A stretch of DNA of 64,000 nucleotides from Pseudomonas sp. CFII64 (GTDB taxonomy: Bacteria; Pseudomonadota; Gammaproteobacteria; Pseudomonadales; Pseudomonadaceae). Shown piece by piece: positions 8,852 to 17,482 of this stretch (the first letter of the stretch is position 1; each line of letters begins with the position of its first letter). Below the pieces are notes generated by a model. It searched no databases and was not told the origin of the DNA. It saw only the letters and a program-made list of their open reading frames with translations. The stretch lies in contig NZ_ATLO01000010.1 of assembly GCF_000416235.1 (NCBI RefSeq), positions 1 through 64,000 on the forward strand, read 5' to 3'. Position numbers and translations under genes: made by a program.

Positions 8852-9720
8852 AGACGCTGAATGAGTCGCTGCCGCTGGCCGTGCCCGCTGCGGCACCCGC
8901 ACGCAAAATGCGCATGCCTTCCTTCAATGCCCTGATCGGCGGTCTGCTGGTGGCGGTGCTGCTGGCGATGGCCCTGATCGGCGTGTTCTGGACCCCTTAC
9001 GATCCCCTGAAACTGGACCTGATTCATCGCTTTCAGCCGCCGTCCTGGGCGCATGTGCTGGGCACCGACGAATTTGGCCGCGACGTGCTCAGCCGGATCA
9101 TCATCGGTGCGCGCACCAGCCTGTGGATCAGCCTGCTGACGGTTTCCCTGGCGATTACCGTCGGCACGTTGTTCGGCCTGTTGGCCGGTTACCTGCGTGG
9201 CTGGACGGACCGCTTGCTGATGATGGTCAACGACGCGTTGCTGGCGTTCCCCGGCATGTTGCTGGCGCTGGGCTTGCTGGCGATTGTCGGCGCCAGTCAG
9301 TACGGCATCGTGTTGGCATTGGGCATCGCTTACATCCCGACAGTGGTGCGCGTGGTGCGCAGCACGGTGCTGTCTCTGCGTGAGCGCGAGTTCATCGAGG
9401 CGTCGCGGGTGATCGGCAATTCCGAGCTGTACACCATGTGGAAGCACATCGCGCCCAACTGCGTGGCGCCGTTGATTGTCCTGGCCACCAGCATGTTCGG
9501 CTGGGCAATCCTGTCGGAAAGCGCCCTGAGTTTTCTTGGCCTCGGCGTTCCGCCGCCAGCGGCGACCTGGGGCAACATGCTTGCCGCCAGCCGTCCGCAC
9601 CTGGCCACTGCGCCATGGCTGGGCTTCTTCCCGGGCTTGATGATCGCCATCGCCTTGATCGGCATTAATCTCTTCGGCGATGCATTGCGTGATCGCCTCG
9701 ACCCAAGGATGAACCGCTAA
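8848..9720 (+). CDS. Peptide ABC transporter permease (DppC-like)
   Basis: This 290-residue permease carries the DppC/OppC signature LGTDEFGRDVLSRIIIGART near residue 71 and the EAA loop (EASRVIGNSELYTMWKHIAP). The first helix (about residues 31-48) follows a cytoplasmic N-terminus. The gene overlaps both neighbours, its stop touching the ATPase start. It pairs with the DppB-like subunit. Confidence 0.93.
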   Translation: MKTLNESLPLAVPAAAPARKMRMPSFNALIGGLLVAVLLAMALIGVFWTPYDPLKLDLIHRFQPPSWAHVLGTDEFGRDVLSRIIIGARTSLWISLLTVSLAITVGTLFGLLAGYLRGWTDRLLMMVNDALLAFPGMLLALGLLAIVGASQYGIVLALGIAYIPTVVRVVRSTVLSLREREFIEASRVIGNSELYTMWKHIAPNCVAPLIVLATSMFGWAILSESALSFLGLGVPPPAATWGNMLAASRPHLATAPWLGFFPGLMIAIALIGINLFGDALRDRLDPRMNR

Positions 9721-11351
9721 TGATCAGCGTGAAGCCATTGCTGCGCGTCAGCAATCTGAGCATCCAGGTCGGCGTCGATGGGGCGCTTGCCGTAGATCGC
9801 TTGAGCTTTGATATGGCGCCGGGTGAGATTGTCGCCCTGGTGGGCGAATCCGGTAGCGGCAAGACCATGGCGGCCCGCGCAGTCATCGGCCTGCTGCCGC
9901 CACCCATGCGGGTCTCGTCCGGGCAGTTGCTGCTCGACGAGGTTGACCTCTGCACGCTCGATCACGAGCAACTGCGCCAGGTGCGTGGCGCGCGGATCGG
10001 CATGGTCTTCCAGGAACCCATGGTTTCGCTGAATCCAACGCTGACTATCGGCCAGCAAATGGCTGAAGGTTTGCGCCTGCACACCGATCAGGACGAGAAA
10101 ACCATTCGCGCCCGGTCGCTGGAAATGCTGCGCCGCATCGGCATCGACGACCCGGAGCGCTGTTTGAGCGCGTTCCCCCACGAATTTTCCGGCGGCATGC
10201 GCCAGCGCATCATGCTTGCCTCGGTGATGCTGCTGCGCCCGACGTTGCTGATTGCCGACGAACCGACCACGGCGCTGGACACCCTGGCGCAAGCCGACGT
10301 CATCGAACTGATGCTGGAATTGACTCGGGAATACGGCACCGCCGTGCTGTTCATCAGCCACGATTTGTCGCTGGTAGTGCGCCATGCCCACAAGGTCGTG
10401 GTGATGCGCCACGGCAAGGCGGTCGAAATAGGACCGACCCGGGAAATTCTGCTCGGCCCCAAGGCTGACTACACGCGCCAGTTGCTGGAGGCGTTGCCGA
10501 GCCGTGGCGAACTGGCGCCGCCTTCGACGTCTTCGACGCTGGTGGACATTCGTAACGTGACCATCGATCACCCCGGCCGCAAGCGTTTCATGCGCCGCAC
10601 CGAAGCCAAGCGCGCGGTGGATGGCGTCAACCTGACAATTGCCGCCGGGGAAACCGTGGCGCTGGTGGGCGCCAGCGGTTCGGGCAAGACCACCCTGGGC
10701 CGCTCGGTGGTCGGCCTGATCACGCCCAGCGCCGGGGAAATATTTTTTGACGGCGTGGACATTCTCAAACGCGGCAACCGCGAACACCGCCTGCAATGCC
10801 AGATGATTTTCCAGGACCCGGTGTCCTCACTCGACCCGCGCGCCAGGATCGCTGACATTCTCGCCGAACCCTTGCGCCACGTGCCCGGCCTGAGCCGCGC
10901 ACAGTGCGCCGAGCGGGTGCGCATCATCCTCAAGGACGTTGGCCTGGACGAGCAATTCGCTACGCGCTTTCCCCATCAGCTGTCGGGCGGGCAACGCCAG
11001 CGGGTGGCGATTGGTCGGGCGCTGGTTCGCCATCCGAAACTGGTCATCGCCGATGAGCCGATCTCGGCGCTGGACATGACCATTCAAAAACAGATTCTCG
11101 AATTGTTCGAGCGCTTGCAGGCGCAGTACGGCTTTGCCTGTCTGTTCATTTCCCATGATCTGGCGGCCGTGGAGCGCATCGCCCATCGGGTCGCGGTCAT
11201 GCAGCACGGTTGCCTGGTTGAAGTGGGCAGCATCGCGCAAGTATTCGATCACCCGCAGCACCCGTTTACCCGACGTCTGCTGGCGGCCGCCAATCCGCTG
11301 CTGCGCTTGCCCGACGGCAGCTATCAGCTGCGCAGCGGGGCCGGGCCGTAG
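9720..11351 (+). CDS. Fused DppD-DppF-type ABC ATPase
   Basis: This 543-residue protein fuses two complete ATPase domains, as in GsiA-type importers. Domain 1 has Walker A GESGSGKTM, signature FSGGMRQRIMLAS and Walker B LLIADEPTTALD. Domain 2, from about residue 275, has GASGSGKTT, LSGGQRQRVAIGRAL and LVIADEPISALD. Each half ends with the oligopeptide-type C-terminal extension (for example FDHPQHPFTRRLL). It powers the DppBC-like channel encoded just upstream. Confidence 0.93.
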   Translation: MISVKPLLRVSNLSIQVGVDGALAVDRLSFDMAPGEIVALVGESGSGKTMAARAVIGLLPPPMRVSSGQLLLDEVDLCTLDHEQLRQVRGARIGMVFQEPMVSLNPTLTIGQQMAEGLRLHTDQDEKTIRARSLEMLRRIGIDDPERCLSAFPHEFSGGMRQRIMLASVMLLRPTLLIADEPTTALDTLAQADVIELMLELTREYGTAVLFISHDLSLVVRHAHKVVVMRHGKAVEIGPTREILLGPKADYTRQLLEALPSRGELAPPSTSSTLVDIRNVTIDHPGRKRFMRRTEAKRAVDGVNLTIAAGETVALVGASGSGKTTLGRSVVGLITPSAGEIFFDGVDILKRGNREHRLQCQMIFQDPVSSLDPRARIADILAEPLRHVPGLSRAQCAERVRIILKDVGLDEQFATRFPHQLSGGQRQRVAIGRALVRHPKLVIADEPISALDMTIQKQILELFERLQAQYGFACLFISHDLAAVERIAHRVAVMQHGCLVEVGSIAQVFDHPQHPFTRRLLAAANPLLRLPDGSYQLRSGAGP

Positions 11352-11440
11352 ATCCGCTTTCTCAGTATCAACTGGATTTTCTCTGAATGCCGTGGCTTGG
11401 GCGACGGCGCGAATGTGTTGGTTTTACCAAGGAATCGCTG

Positions 11441-12994
11441 ATGAAAAGCTCTGTGAACAAGGCTCTGGCCTGTGGTCTGGTCGCCATGCTCGGCGCCGGT
11501 GTCGTGCAAGCCCAGCCGTTGCGTCTGGCGCTGAACTCGGATGTTCGCGGTCTGGACCCCGGCGTCAACCGCGATGACCGCACCGATCAGGTTGTGCTGC
11601 ATATGGTCGAGGGGCTGGTGGCCTACGGCGAGAAAGGTGAAGTCAAACCCTTGCTCGCCGAGAAAGTCGACGTTTCCACCGACGGTCTGAGCTACACCTT
11701 CACGCTGCGCAAAGGTGTGATCTTTCACAACGGCGACACGCTGACCTCCGCGGACGTGCTGTGGAGCTGGAAACGCGACATGGACCCCAAGACGCAATGG
11801 CGTTGTCTGTCGGAGTTCGATGGCAGCGGCTTGACCAAAGTGGTCGACATTCAGGCGCCTGACGAGCACACCGTCGTGATGCGTCTGGAAAAACCCAGCG
11901 GCATGTTTCTCGCGACAATGGCGCGCACCGACTGCGGCGGCACCGGCGTCTTGAACAAGGCTTCGCTCAACGCCCAGGGCGAGTTCGTCAAACCGGTGGG
12001 CACCGGCCCGTATCAGCTGGGCGAGTGGAAGCGCGGGCAATACGTCAGCCTGACAAAATTCGACAAATATCAATCGTTGCCCGGCCCCCGTGACGGTTAC
12101 ACCGGCGGCAAGCAGGCGCTGGCCGATGAGGTGCGTTTCGTGATCATTCCCGATCAGGCAACCGTCAAGGCCGCGCTGTTTTCCGGCGACCTGGACATGG
12201 CCGAAGTCACCGAAACCGATCTGCCGGAAATCAAGAGCCACGCCAATCTGAAAGTCTCGACATCGCCCAGCGCGACCATGAACGTATTGATGTTCCAGAC
12301 CCGCGATCCACTGCTCAAGGACAAGCGCATTCGTCAGGCGATTGCGGCGGCCATCGATGTCAATCAACTGGTGGCGACCACCAGCAACGGCTTTGGGGTT
12401 GCCAACAATTCCATTGTCAGCGTGGCGTCCAATTACTACGGCGCTGCCGAAAAAGCCGGTTTCAGCTACGACCCGCAAAAGGCCGCTGCGCTGTTGCAAC
12501 AGGCCGGCTACCACGGCCAGCCGCTGACCATCGTCGCCAACCGCCGCTCGATGGTGCCCAGTTATGACCTGGCGATCATTACCCAGGCCATGCTGCAAGC
12601 CGTGGGCATGAATGTTCAGGTTGAAGTGCTGGAGTGGGGCACGCAGCTGGAGCGCTACCAGACCGGTCGCTACCAGGCCATGTCGTTCACCTACTCGGCG
12701 CGTTTCGACCCGGCCTTGAGCTTTGAACAGGTCACCGGCAACAAGGACAAGGAACCCCGCAAAGGCTGGGAAGATCCGGTCGCCATCGACCTGCTGGCGC
12801 AATCGCTGAAAGAAGGCGACGTGAGCAAGCGCCAGGCGCTGTTCGACCAATTGCATGAGCGCTTCATCGACCAGGTGCCGATGATCGTCATGTACAACGG
12901 GCTGGACATCATGGCGCTGAACCAGAAAGTCGAGGGTTACAACTCGTGGATCGGCCAGAAGCCGCGCCTCTGGGGCGTCAGCGTCAAGCCTTGA
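11441..12994 (+). CDS. Peptide ABC transporter substrate-binding protein (family 5, DppA/GsiB-like)
   Basis: This 517-residue periplasmic binding protein has a signal peptide ending near VVQA-QP. It shows the SBP_bac_5 blocks LNSDVRGLDPG, LAEKVDVSTDGLSYTFTLRK and FHNGDTLTSADVLWS, and later DIMALNQKVEGY at the C-terminal end. ATG 11441 is used because AAGGAA precedes it and the signal peptide starts there; an ATG at 11387 would add 18 residues without family support. Placing the binding protein last in the importer operon is unusual but not rare. The ligand is unknown. Confidence 0.92.
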   Translation: MKSSVNKALACGLVAMLGAGVVQAQPLRLALNSDVRGLDPGVNRDDRTDQVVLHMVEGLVAYGEKGEVKPLLAEKVDVSTDGLSYTFTLRKGVIFHNGDTLTSADVLWSWKRDMDPKTQWRCLSEFDGSGLTKVVDIQAPDEHTVVMRLEKPSGMFLATMARTDCGGTGVLNKASLNAQGEFVKPVGTGPYQLGEWKRGQYVSLTKFDKYQSLPGPRDGYTGGKQALADEVRFVIIPDQATVKAALFSGDLDMAEVTETDLPEIKSHANLKVSTSPSATMNVLMFQTRDPLLKDKRIRQAIAAAIDVNQLVATTSNGFGVANNSIVSVASNYYGAAEKAGFSYDPQKAAALLQQAGYHGQPLTIVANRRSMVPSYDLAIITQAMLQAVGMNVQVEVLEWGTQLERYQTGRYQAMSFTYSARFDPALSFEQVTGNKDKEPRKGWEDPVAIDLLAQSLKEGDVSKRQALFDQLHERFIDQVPMIVMYNGLDIMALNQKVEGYNSWIGQKPRLWGVSVKP

Positions 12995-12997
12995 GGG

Positions 12998-13663
12998 TCA
13001 TTGCTCCAGCGGGATCTGGCGGATATGCGCGGCAATCAGTTGTTTGAGTCGTTCACGGTCGTTGTTGCGCAGGGCATCGACCATCTGGAAATGCTCCCGG
13101 CTCGATTGCTCGGCCCGCACATGGGTGCGCCAGGTTCCGCCGGGAGATGACGGGGGTCGACTGCGCATGTCTTCAATGAATTCGATGAGCAGTTGGTTGC
13201 TGCACAGCTCATAGAGGGTGCGATGGAAATCCAGATTTGCGTTGTAGCGCTCCAGCAACGTGCCTTCCTGCACCAGCGTATTGAAACGTTCGGCGAGGGC
13301 GTCGAGCTGTTCCAGGTCGGCGTCGCTGACGACCATCTGGTTGACCGCCGCGCATTCCAGCGCGACGCGTATCTCCCGGGCATCGGAGACCTGCGCGAGG
13401 TCCGGCGTATGCACGTAGTAACCGCGATTGGGAAGGTGTTCGACCATGCGCTTGACCACCAGTTGGTCCAGCGCCCGGCGCACGTCGAGGCGGGAGCTGC
13501 CGTAGCGCTCCTCCAGATCGATCTGCTTGAGCCAGCTGCCCGCCGGGAGGATGCCCGCGTTGATGTCTTTGGAGATCAGCACCACCAGTTGGCTGCGATC
13601 AGTAACGGTTTTCTTCAATGGAAACGTCCACACATAGCTTGATACCGGGCGAAAAAATTTCAT
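12998..13663 (-). CDS. GntR-family regulator, FCD subfamily
   Basis: This 221-residue regulator has an N-terminal winged HTH (KQIDLEERYGSSRLDVRRAL at about residues 46-65) and a C-terminal all-helical FCD ligand domain with REIRVALE, NLDFHRTLYELCSN and REHFQMVDALRNND segments that hold the metal/ligand His residues. It ends 3 bp after the peptide-importer operon, converging on it, and is divergent from the hydrolase at 13741. The start is uncertain because no clear ribosome site precedes 13663. It probably controls the hydrolase and the C45/peptide operon in response to an organic acid-like ligand. Confidence 0.88.
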   Translation of the reverse strand: MKFFRPVSSYVWTFPLKKTVTDRSQLVVLISKDINAGILPAGSWLKQIDLEERYGSSRLDVRRALDQLVVKRMVEHLPNRGYYVHTPDLAQVSDAREIRVALECAAVNQMVVSDADLEQLDALAERFNTLVQEGTLLERYNANLDFHRTLYELCSNQLLIEFIEDMRSRPPSSPGGTWRTHVRAEQSSREHFQMVDALRNNDRERLKQLIAAHIRQIPLEQ

Positions 13664-13697
13664 GCAGCGGGGGCCACGACTCAGTCACCGACCCACC

Positions 13698-13723
13698 GCC
13701 AATAATGGCTGCCAATAATGGCA
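13698..13723. promoter_or_regulatory. Tandem 13-bp palindromic operator candidate
   Basis: Two adjacent copies of GCCAATAATGGCW (13698-13710 and 13711-13723), each a short dyad with arms GCCA and TGGC, sit between the divergent GntR-type regulator and hydrolase genes. Placement and repetition suggest a regulator-binding site. GCCAATA also occurs at 6661-6667, before the C45 gene. Confidence 0.45.
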
Positions 13724-13740
13724 CAAAACGCCGAGGTTTA

Positions 13741-14580
13741 ATGATGTTAGCCAACCCTGAAGACAGCCCGGAAGCACGCAGTCGCAAGCTTTACTACCGG
13801 GGCGCCACGACGATTTTTTCCTGCCGCATGGATCCACGGTTCGCGTACTGCCTGTATGTGCCGCAAAGTTTCGATCAATGCCCGCAAGAACACCGCTTGC
13901 TGGTCGCCGTGCATGGCACCGGGCGCACGATGGTCGAGTACCGCGACGCCTTTGCCGAATTCGGGCGTTTCAACAAATACGTGATCCTCGCGCCGCTGTT
14001 TCCGGTAGGACCGCTGGGCGACGGAAATCCGCATGGCTTCAAGTATCTGGTCGAAGGGGACATTCGTTATGACCAGGTTTTGCTGGCCATGGTTGATGAA
14101 GTTGCGCAGGTTCTGAACACCACGTTCGAGCGCTTTTCGCTGTTTGGTTACTCCGGCGGCGGGCACTTCGCCAACCGGTTTTATTATTTGCACCCGGAAC
14201 GCCTGCGCTCGGTGTCCATCGGCGCACCCGGTTCGGTGACCCTGATCGACGACCACCGCGACTGGTGGGTCGGCACCGGTGGCATCGAGAAAATCTTCGG
14301 CAAAAACCTGAACCTGCCTGCGCTGCGCGAAGTGGACGTGCAATTGTTGGTGGGCGCAGCGGATCTGGAAACCTGGGAGATCCACTACGCCCCGGGTTCA
14401 GTGCAGTTCAAGGAAGGCATCAACGACGCGGGCAGCACCCGTGTCGAGCGCAACGCCACACTCGCCCGCAACCTGCAGGCCCACGATATTCGTGTGCAGC
14501 AGGACATCGTGCCCAACGTCGCGCACGCCGGTATTTCAGTGGTGCCTTACGTGCAGGACTTTCTGCTGGGATTGGGCTGA
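13741..14580 (+). CDS. Alpha/beta hydrolase (PHB-depolymerase/esterase-like)
   Basis: This 279-residue alpha/beta hydrolase has the nucleophile elbow GYSGGGHFAN, an N-terminal strand and oxyanion region (RLLVAVHGTGRTM), and a late His in PNVAHAGIS that can complete the triad. Asp in VGAADLETW is a candidate acid. ATG 13741 is chosen because CGAGG precedes it; an open frame back to 13618 would overlap the divergent regulator gene. There is no signal peptide. Its position beside the GntR-type regulator suggests it processes an ester or amide from the same pathway as the C45 enzyme. Confidence 0.85.
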   Translation: MMLANPEDSPEARSRKLYYRGATTIFSCRMDPRFAYCLYVPQSFDQCPQEHRLLVAVHGTGRTMVEYRDAFAEFGRFNKYVILAPLFPVGPLGDGNPHGFKYLVEGDIRYDQVLLAMVDEVAQVLNTTFERFSLFGYSGGGHFANRFYYLHPERLRSVSIGAPGSVTLIDDHRDWWVGTGGIEKIFGKNLNLPALREVDVQLLVGAADLETWEIHYAPGSVQFKEGINDAGSTRVERNATLARNLQAHDIRVQQDIVPNVAHAGISVVPYVQDFLLGLG

Positions 14581-14609
14581 AAGGTGATATTCCAGATTGG
14601 CCACGGCCC

Positions 14610-14829
14610 GTTGAAATGCGGTCACCCCGTAGGAGCGGATTTATCCGCGAGGTGTTAGGTGCTGACGACATAGATATGCGCTATTCATACCGTCCTCTTC
14701 GCGGGCAAGCCTCGCTCTAACGGTTGAAATGCGGTCACCCCGTAGGAGCGGATTTATCCGCGAGGTGTTAGGTGCTGACGACATAGATTTGCGCTATTCA
14801 TACCGTCCTCTTCGCGGGCAAGCCTCGCT
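14610..14829. repeat. 107-bp direct repeat containing REP sequences
   Basis: Two copies (14610-14716 and 14723-14829) differ at one position inside the copy (ATATG versus ATTTG) and are separated by 6 bp. Each holds a REP (GTAGGAGCGGATTTATCCGC) and a second inverted motif (TTCGCGGGCAAGCCTCGCT). This fills the gap between two genes that converge. Near identity points to a recent tandem duplication. Confidence 0.9.
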
Positions 14830-14845
14830 TCAACGGGATCAACAT

Positions 14846-15748
14846 TCACTGCCAATCCTTGGCCGCTTCGGTGAGCATTTCGCTGATCAGCGCGCCAAAG
14901 CGCTGTGACAGCAGGCTTTGCGGGCGATCCGCTGGCAACAGCAAGTAAGTCGAAAAGCGGATCTGCGGGCGGAAAGGGCGGACCTCGATGCCCATGTGGC
15001 GGTATTCCAGGGCCACCATCGGGCTGACGATACTCACGCCCAACCCCAGGCCGACCAGCGAACAGATGGTCGCGGCAAAGGGCGTTTCCAGGCTCAGTTT
15101 GCGTCTGTCCAATGGCATGGCGAACGCGCGGTCGATGCGCGCCCGCGTGCCATCGTTGTGCAGCAGCGACACGAATTCCTCGTCGCGTAGATCCTCGGGG
15201 CCGATGGTTTCCAGGGCTGCCAACCGATGCCCTTTGGGAAAGATGCAGATCCCTGGCACGTCGCAAATCAGCGTCGGCTTCACCCCCGGCGTTTCTTCGC
15301 CAATGTAAGACGCCAGGCCTAGATCGCAGTATTGCGAAGCGGTCCAGTGCGTGGCAGTGGGCGAGTCGCTGGTATGGATGGAAATTGCCACATCCGGGTT
15401 TTGCTGGCGAAACCGCTGGATGACCTTGGGCAGTACCGTCAGCGATAGCGACGGCACTGAAGCAATGCGCAGTTTTCCCGTACCCGCCCGGCGAATGTTC
15501 TGCGCCGAATCCTCGATGCTTTGCAAACCGATGAAGGCCCGCTCCACATCGGCGAATAGCGCTGCGCCTTCATCGGTTGGCAACAGCCGGCCACTCACGC
15601 GCTCGAACAGTTTGAAACCACTGCTGCGTTCCAGTTGGGCGATCAAGCGGCTGACATTGGGTTGCGAGGTGTGCAGGGCTTCGGCCGCTGCCGTCATCGA
15701 ACCACTGAGCATCACTGCGCGAAACGTTTCGACTTGTTTGAAGTTCAT
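14846..15748 (-). CDS. LysR-family transcriptional regulator
   Basis: This 300-residue LysR-type regulator has its HTH in the first 60 residues (MTAAAEALHTSQPNVSRLIA) and a periplasmic-binding-like effector domain from about residue 90. ATG 15748 is preferred over an in-frame TTG 15 bp upstream because it gives the normal N-terminus (MNFKQVETFRAVMLSGS). It is divergent from the polar amino-acid ABC/lyase operon beginning at 15955 and is the natural candidate for its regulator. Confidence 0.92.
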   Translation of the reverse strand: MNFKQVETFRAVMLSGSMTAAAEALHTSQPNVSRLIAQLERSSGFKLFERVSGRLLPTDEGAALFADVERAFIGLQSIEDSAQNIRRAGTGKLRIASVPSLSLTVLPKVIQRFRQQNPDVAISIHTSDSPTATHWTASQYCDLGLASYIGEETPGVKPTLICDVPGICIFPKGHRLAALETIGPEDLRDEEFVSLLHNDGTRARIDRAFAMPLDRRKLSLETPFAATICSLVGLGLGVSIVSPMVALEYRHMGIEVRPFRPQIRFSTYLLLPADRPQSLLSQRFGALISEMLTEAAKDWQ

Positions 15749-15754
15749 GGCCGG

Positions 15755-15773
15755 CCATATCAATTACGTATGG
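15755..15773. promoter_or_regulatory. LysR-type binding-site candidate (T-N11-A dyad)
   Basis: CCATA (15755-15759) and TATGG (15769-15773) form a dyad spaced by nine bases, containing the T-N11-A pattern typical of LysR boxes. It lies 7 bp upstream of the LysR start and in the divergent region shared with the ABC/lyase operon. The assignment rests on pattern and position only. Confidence 0.45.
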
Positions 15774-15954
15774 ATGGCTACTGTATTGGCATTTGTTGGC
15801 ATGAGCCAGAGGCTTTATAACTGTTCTGGACACCGAGGCCGTCCAGAGAGACCGGCCCAGTCTGCACAGGCCCCACCTTCTCAGTTCTGCCCTTGAATCC
15901 GTTACATGAGTCCGCCGGTGGGTGGACCTCATGGTTAATTCACCAGGAGGCATT

Positions 15955-16800
15955 ATGTCGTTTTCGCTCAAGTTCCTTGGCAATGCAGTGGCACTCTCTT
16001 GTCTGGCTCTGGCAGGGCTGACGCAAGTTCATGCTGCCGAGCTTCCCGCAGTCCCCGCTGAAATCAAAGAGGCCGGTCAGCTGCGCGCCGGGGTGCGCTG
16101 TGACCAACCGCCATATGGCTTCCAGGACAACAACGGTGAATTCGCCGGCATCGAAGTCGAGATGTCGCGCACCGTTGCCCTCTGGGCGCTGGGTTCCAAA
16201 GACAAGGTCACCTTCACTTGTGTGACCGCCGAAAACCGCGTGCCGCAGCTGCTGGGGCGCAAAGTGGACTTCCTGATCGCAACCCTGGGCGTCACCCCCG
16301 AGCGTCAACGGGTGATCGACTTCACCACGCCGTATCGCTGGGGCGCCAGTGACGTCATCGTTGCCAAGGACAGCCCGATCAAGAAGATCGCCGACCTGGA
16401 CGGCAAAACCTTGGCGACCCTCAAAGGCTCGGTGCAGGCCAAGTGGTTTGAAGACCACATGCCCCGCGTCAAGACCCTGCGCATGAACAGCGCCGCTGAT
16501 GCCTTGCAGACTTTCCGTCAGGGCCGCGCCGACGCTTACACCCACGATGCGGCAACATTGGTGGTGGTGACGGCCAACGACGCCAACGCCCGACTGATCG
16601 GCGAACCCTTCCAGATCTCCGACGCCGCCATCGGCGTGCGCAAGAACGACGAGCAATGGCGCGACTATCTGAGTGCGGCGATTGCCCGCATGCACGAAGA
16701 AAAACTGTTCCGTGGCTGGGTTGTGCAATACGTGCCGGAGAACATTCGCAGCTATTACCTGAGCGTGTTCGAGCAAGCCAAACCTGCTGAAAAAATCTGA
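15955..16800 (+). CDS. Polar amino-acid ABC transporter substrate-binding protein (family 3)
   Basis: This 281-residue binding protein has a signal peptide ending VHA-AE. The family-3 blocks are LRAGVRCDQPPYGFQD, FAGIEVEMSR, LIATLGVTPERQRVIDFT and an Asp/Thr-rich hinge (RADAYTHDAAT). Family members bind polar amino acids, opines and related anionic compounds. A strong CAGGAGG site precedes ATG 15955. It starts an operon of two permeases, a lyase and an ATPase. The lyase gene between transporter genes suggests the ligand is the lyase substrate, possibly an N-substituted aspartate; that is inference. Confidence 0.92.
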   Translation: MSFSLKFLGNAVALSCLALAGLTQVHAAELPAVPAEIKEAGQLRAGVRCDQPPYGFQDNNGEFAGIEVEMSRTVALWALGSKDKVTFTCVTAENRVPQLLGRKVDFLIATLGVTPERQRVIDFTTPYRWGASDVIVAKDSPIKKIADLDGKTLATLKGSVQAKWFEDHMPRVKTLRMNSAADALQTFRQGRADAYTHDAATLVVVTANDANARLIGEPFQISDAAIGVRKNDEQWRDYLSAAIARMHEEKLFRGWVVQYVPENIRSYYLSVFEQAKPAEKI

Positions 16801-16812
16801 TCGGGCGACGCT

Positions 16813-17475
16813 ATGGACTTCGATCTCAATTACCTGGTCGCGCAATGGCCTGCGTTGCTCGACGGCGTCCTGATGACCCTGCGCGTGTCGTTGATCGCCA
16901 TTGCCTGCTCGCTGCTGATCGGCGTTTTCGGCGGCGCACTGCGCGTCCTGAAAGTGCCGGTGCTGTCCCATCTGGTGGTGGCGTACGTGGAGTTGATCCG
17001 CAATACGCCGATCCTGGTGCAGCTGTTTTTCATCTTCTACGGGCTGCCCGCCGTGGGCATGGAGTTGTCGCTGTTCTGGTCGGGCGTGTTGTGCCTGTCG
17101 TTGTGGGCCGGTGCTTATCAGGTGGAAAACATTCGCGGCGGGCTGGCCACGGTAGAGCACGGTTTGCATGAAGCAAGCCAGGCGTTGTGCCTTAAACCGA
17201 GCCAGTACTTTTATCTGGTGGCCTTGCCGATTGCCTTTCGGACCTGCCTGCCTGCGGTGCTCAACACGGCGATTTCGCTGATCAAGAACTCGTCTTACCT
17301 GCAGGCCATCGGCCTGGCGGAGCTGACGTTCGTGGCGGTGGATCGCATCGCCACGGATTTCCGCGCCATTGAGATGTTCAGCGCGATCTGCGTGATGTAC
17401 CTGGTGCTGGTTGCGATTCTGGCGTTATTGACCAGCCGCCTCTCGGCGCATTTGCAACGTCCTTTCCGGCAGTGA
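16813..17475 (+). CDS. Polar amino-acid ABC transporter permease (HisM/GlnP type)
   Basis: This 220-residue inner-membrane permease has family blocks YVELIRNTPILVQLFFIFYG and the EAA loop (EASQALCLKPSQYFYLVALP). Four to five hydrophobic segments span the protein. It follows the binding-protein gene by 12 bp and precedes a second permease by 7 bp, giving the usual heterodimeric channel. Confidence 0.93.
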   Translation: MDFDLNYLVAQWPALLDGVLMTLRVSLIAIACSLLIGVFGGALRVLKVPVLSHLVVAYVELIRNTPILVQLFFIFYGLPAVGMELSLFWSGVLCLSLWAGAYQVENIRGGLATVEHGLHEASQALCLKPSQYFYLVALPIAFRTCLPAVLNTAISLIKNSSYLQAIGLAELTFVAVDRIATDFRAIEMFSAICVMYLVLVAILALLTSRLSAHLQRPFRQ

Positions 17476-17482
17476 GTTGCTC

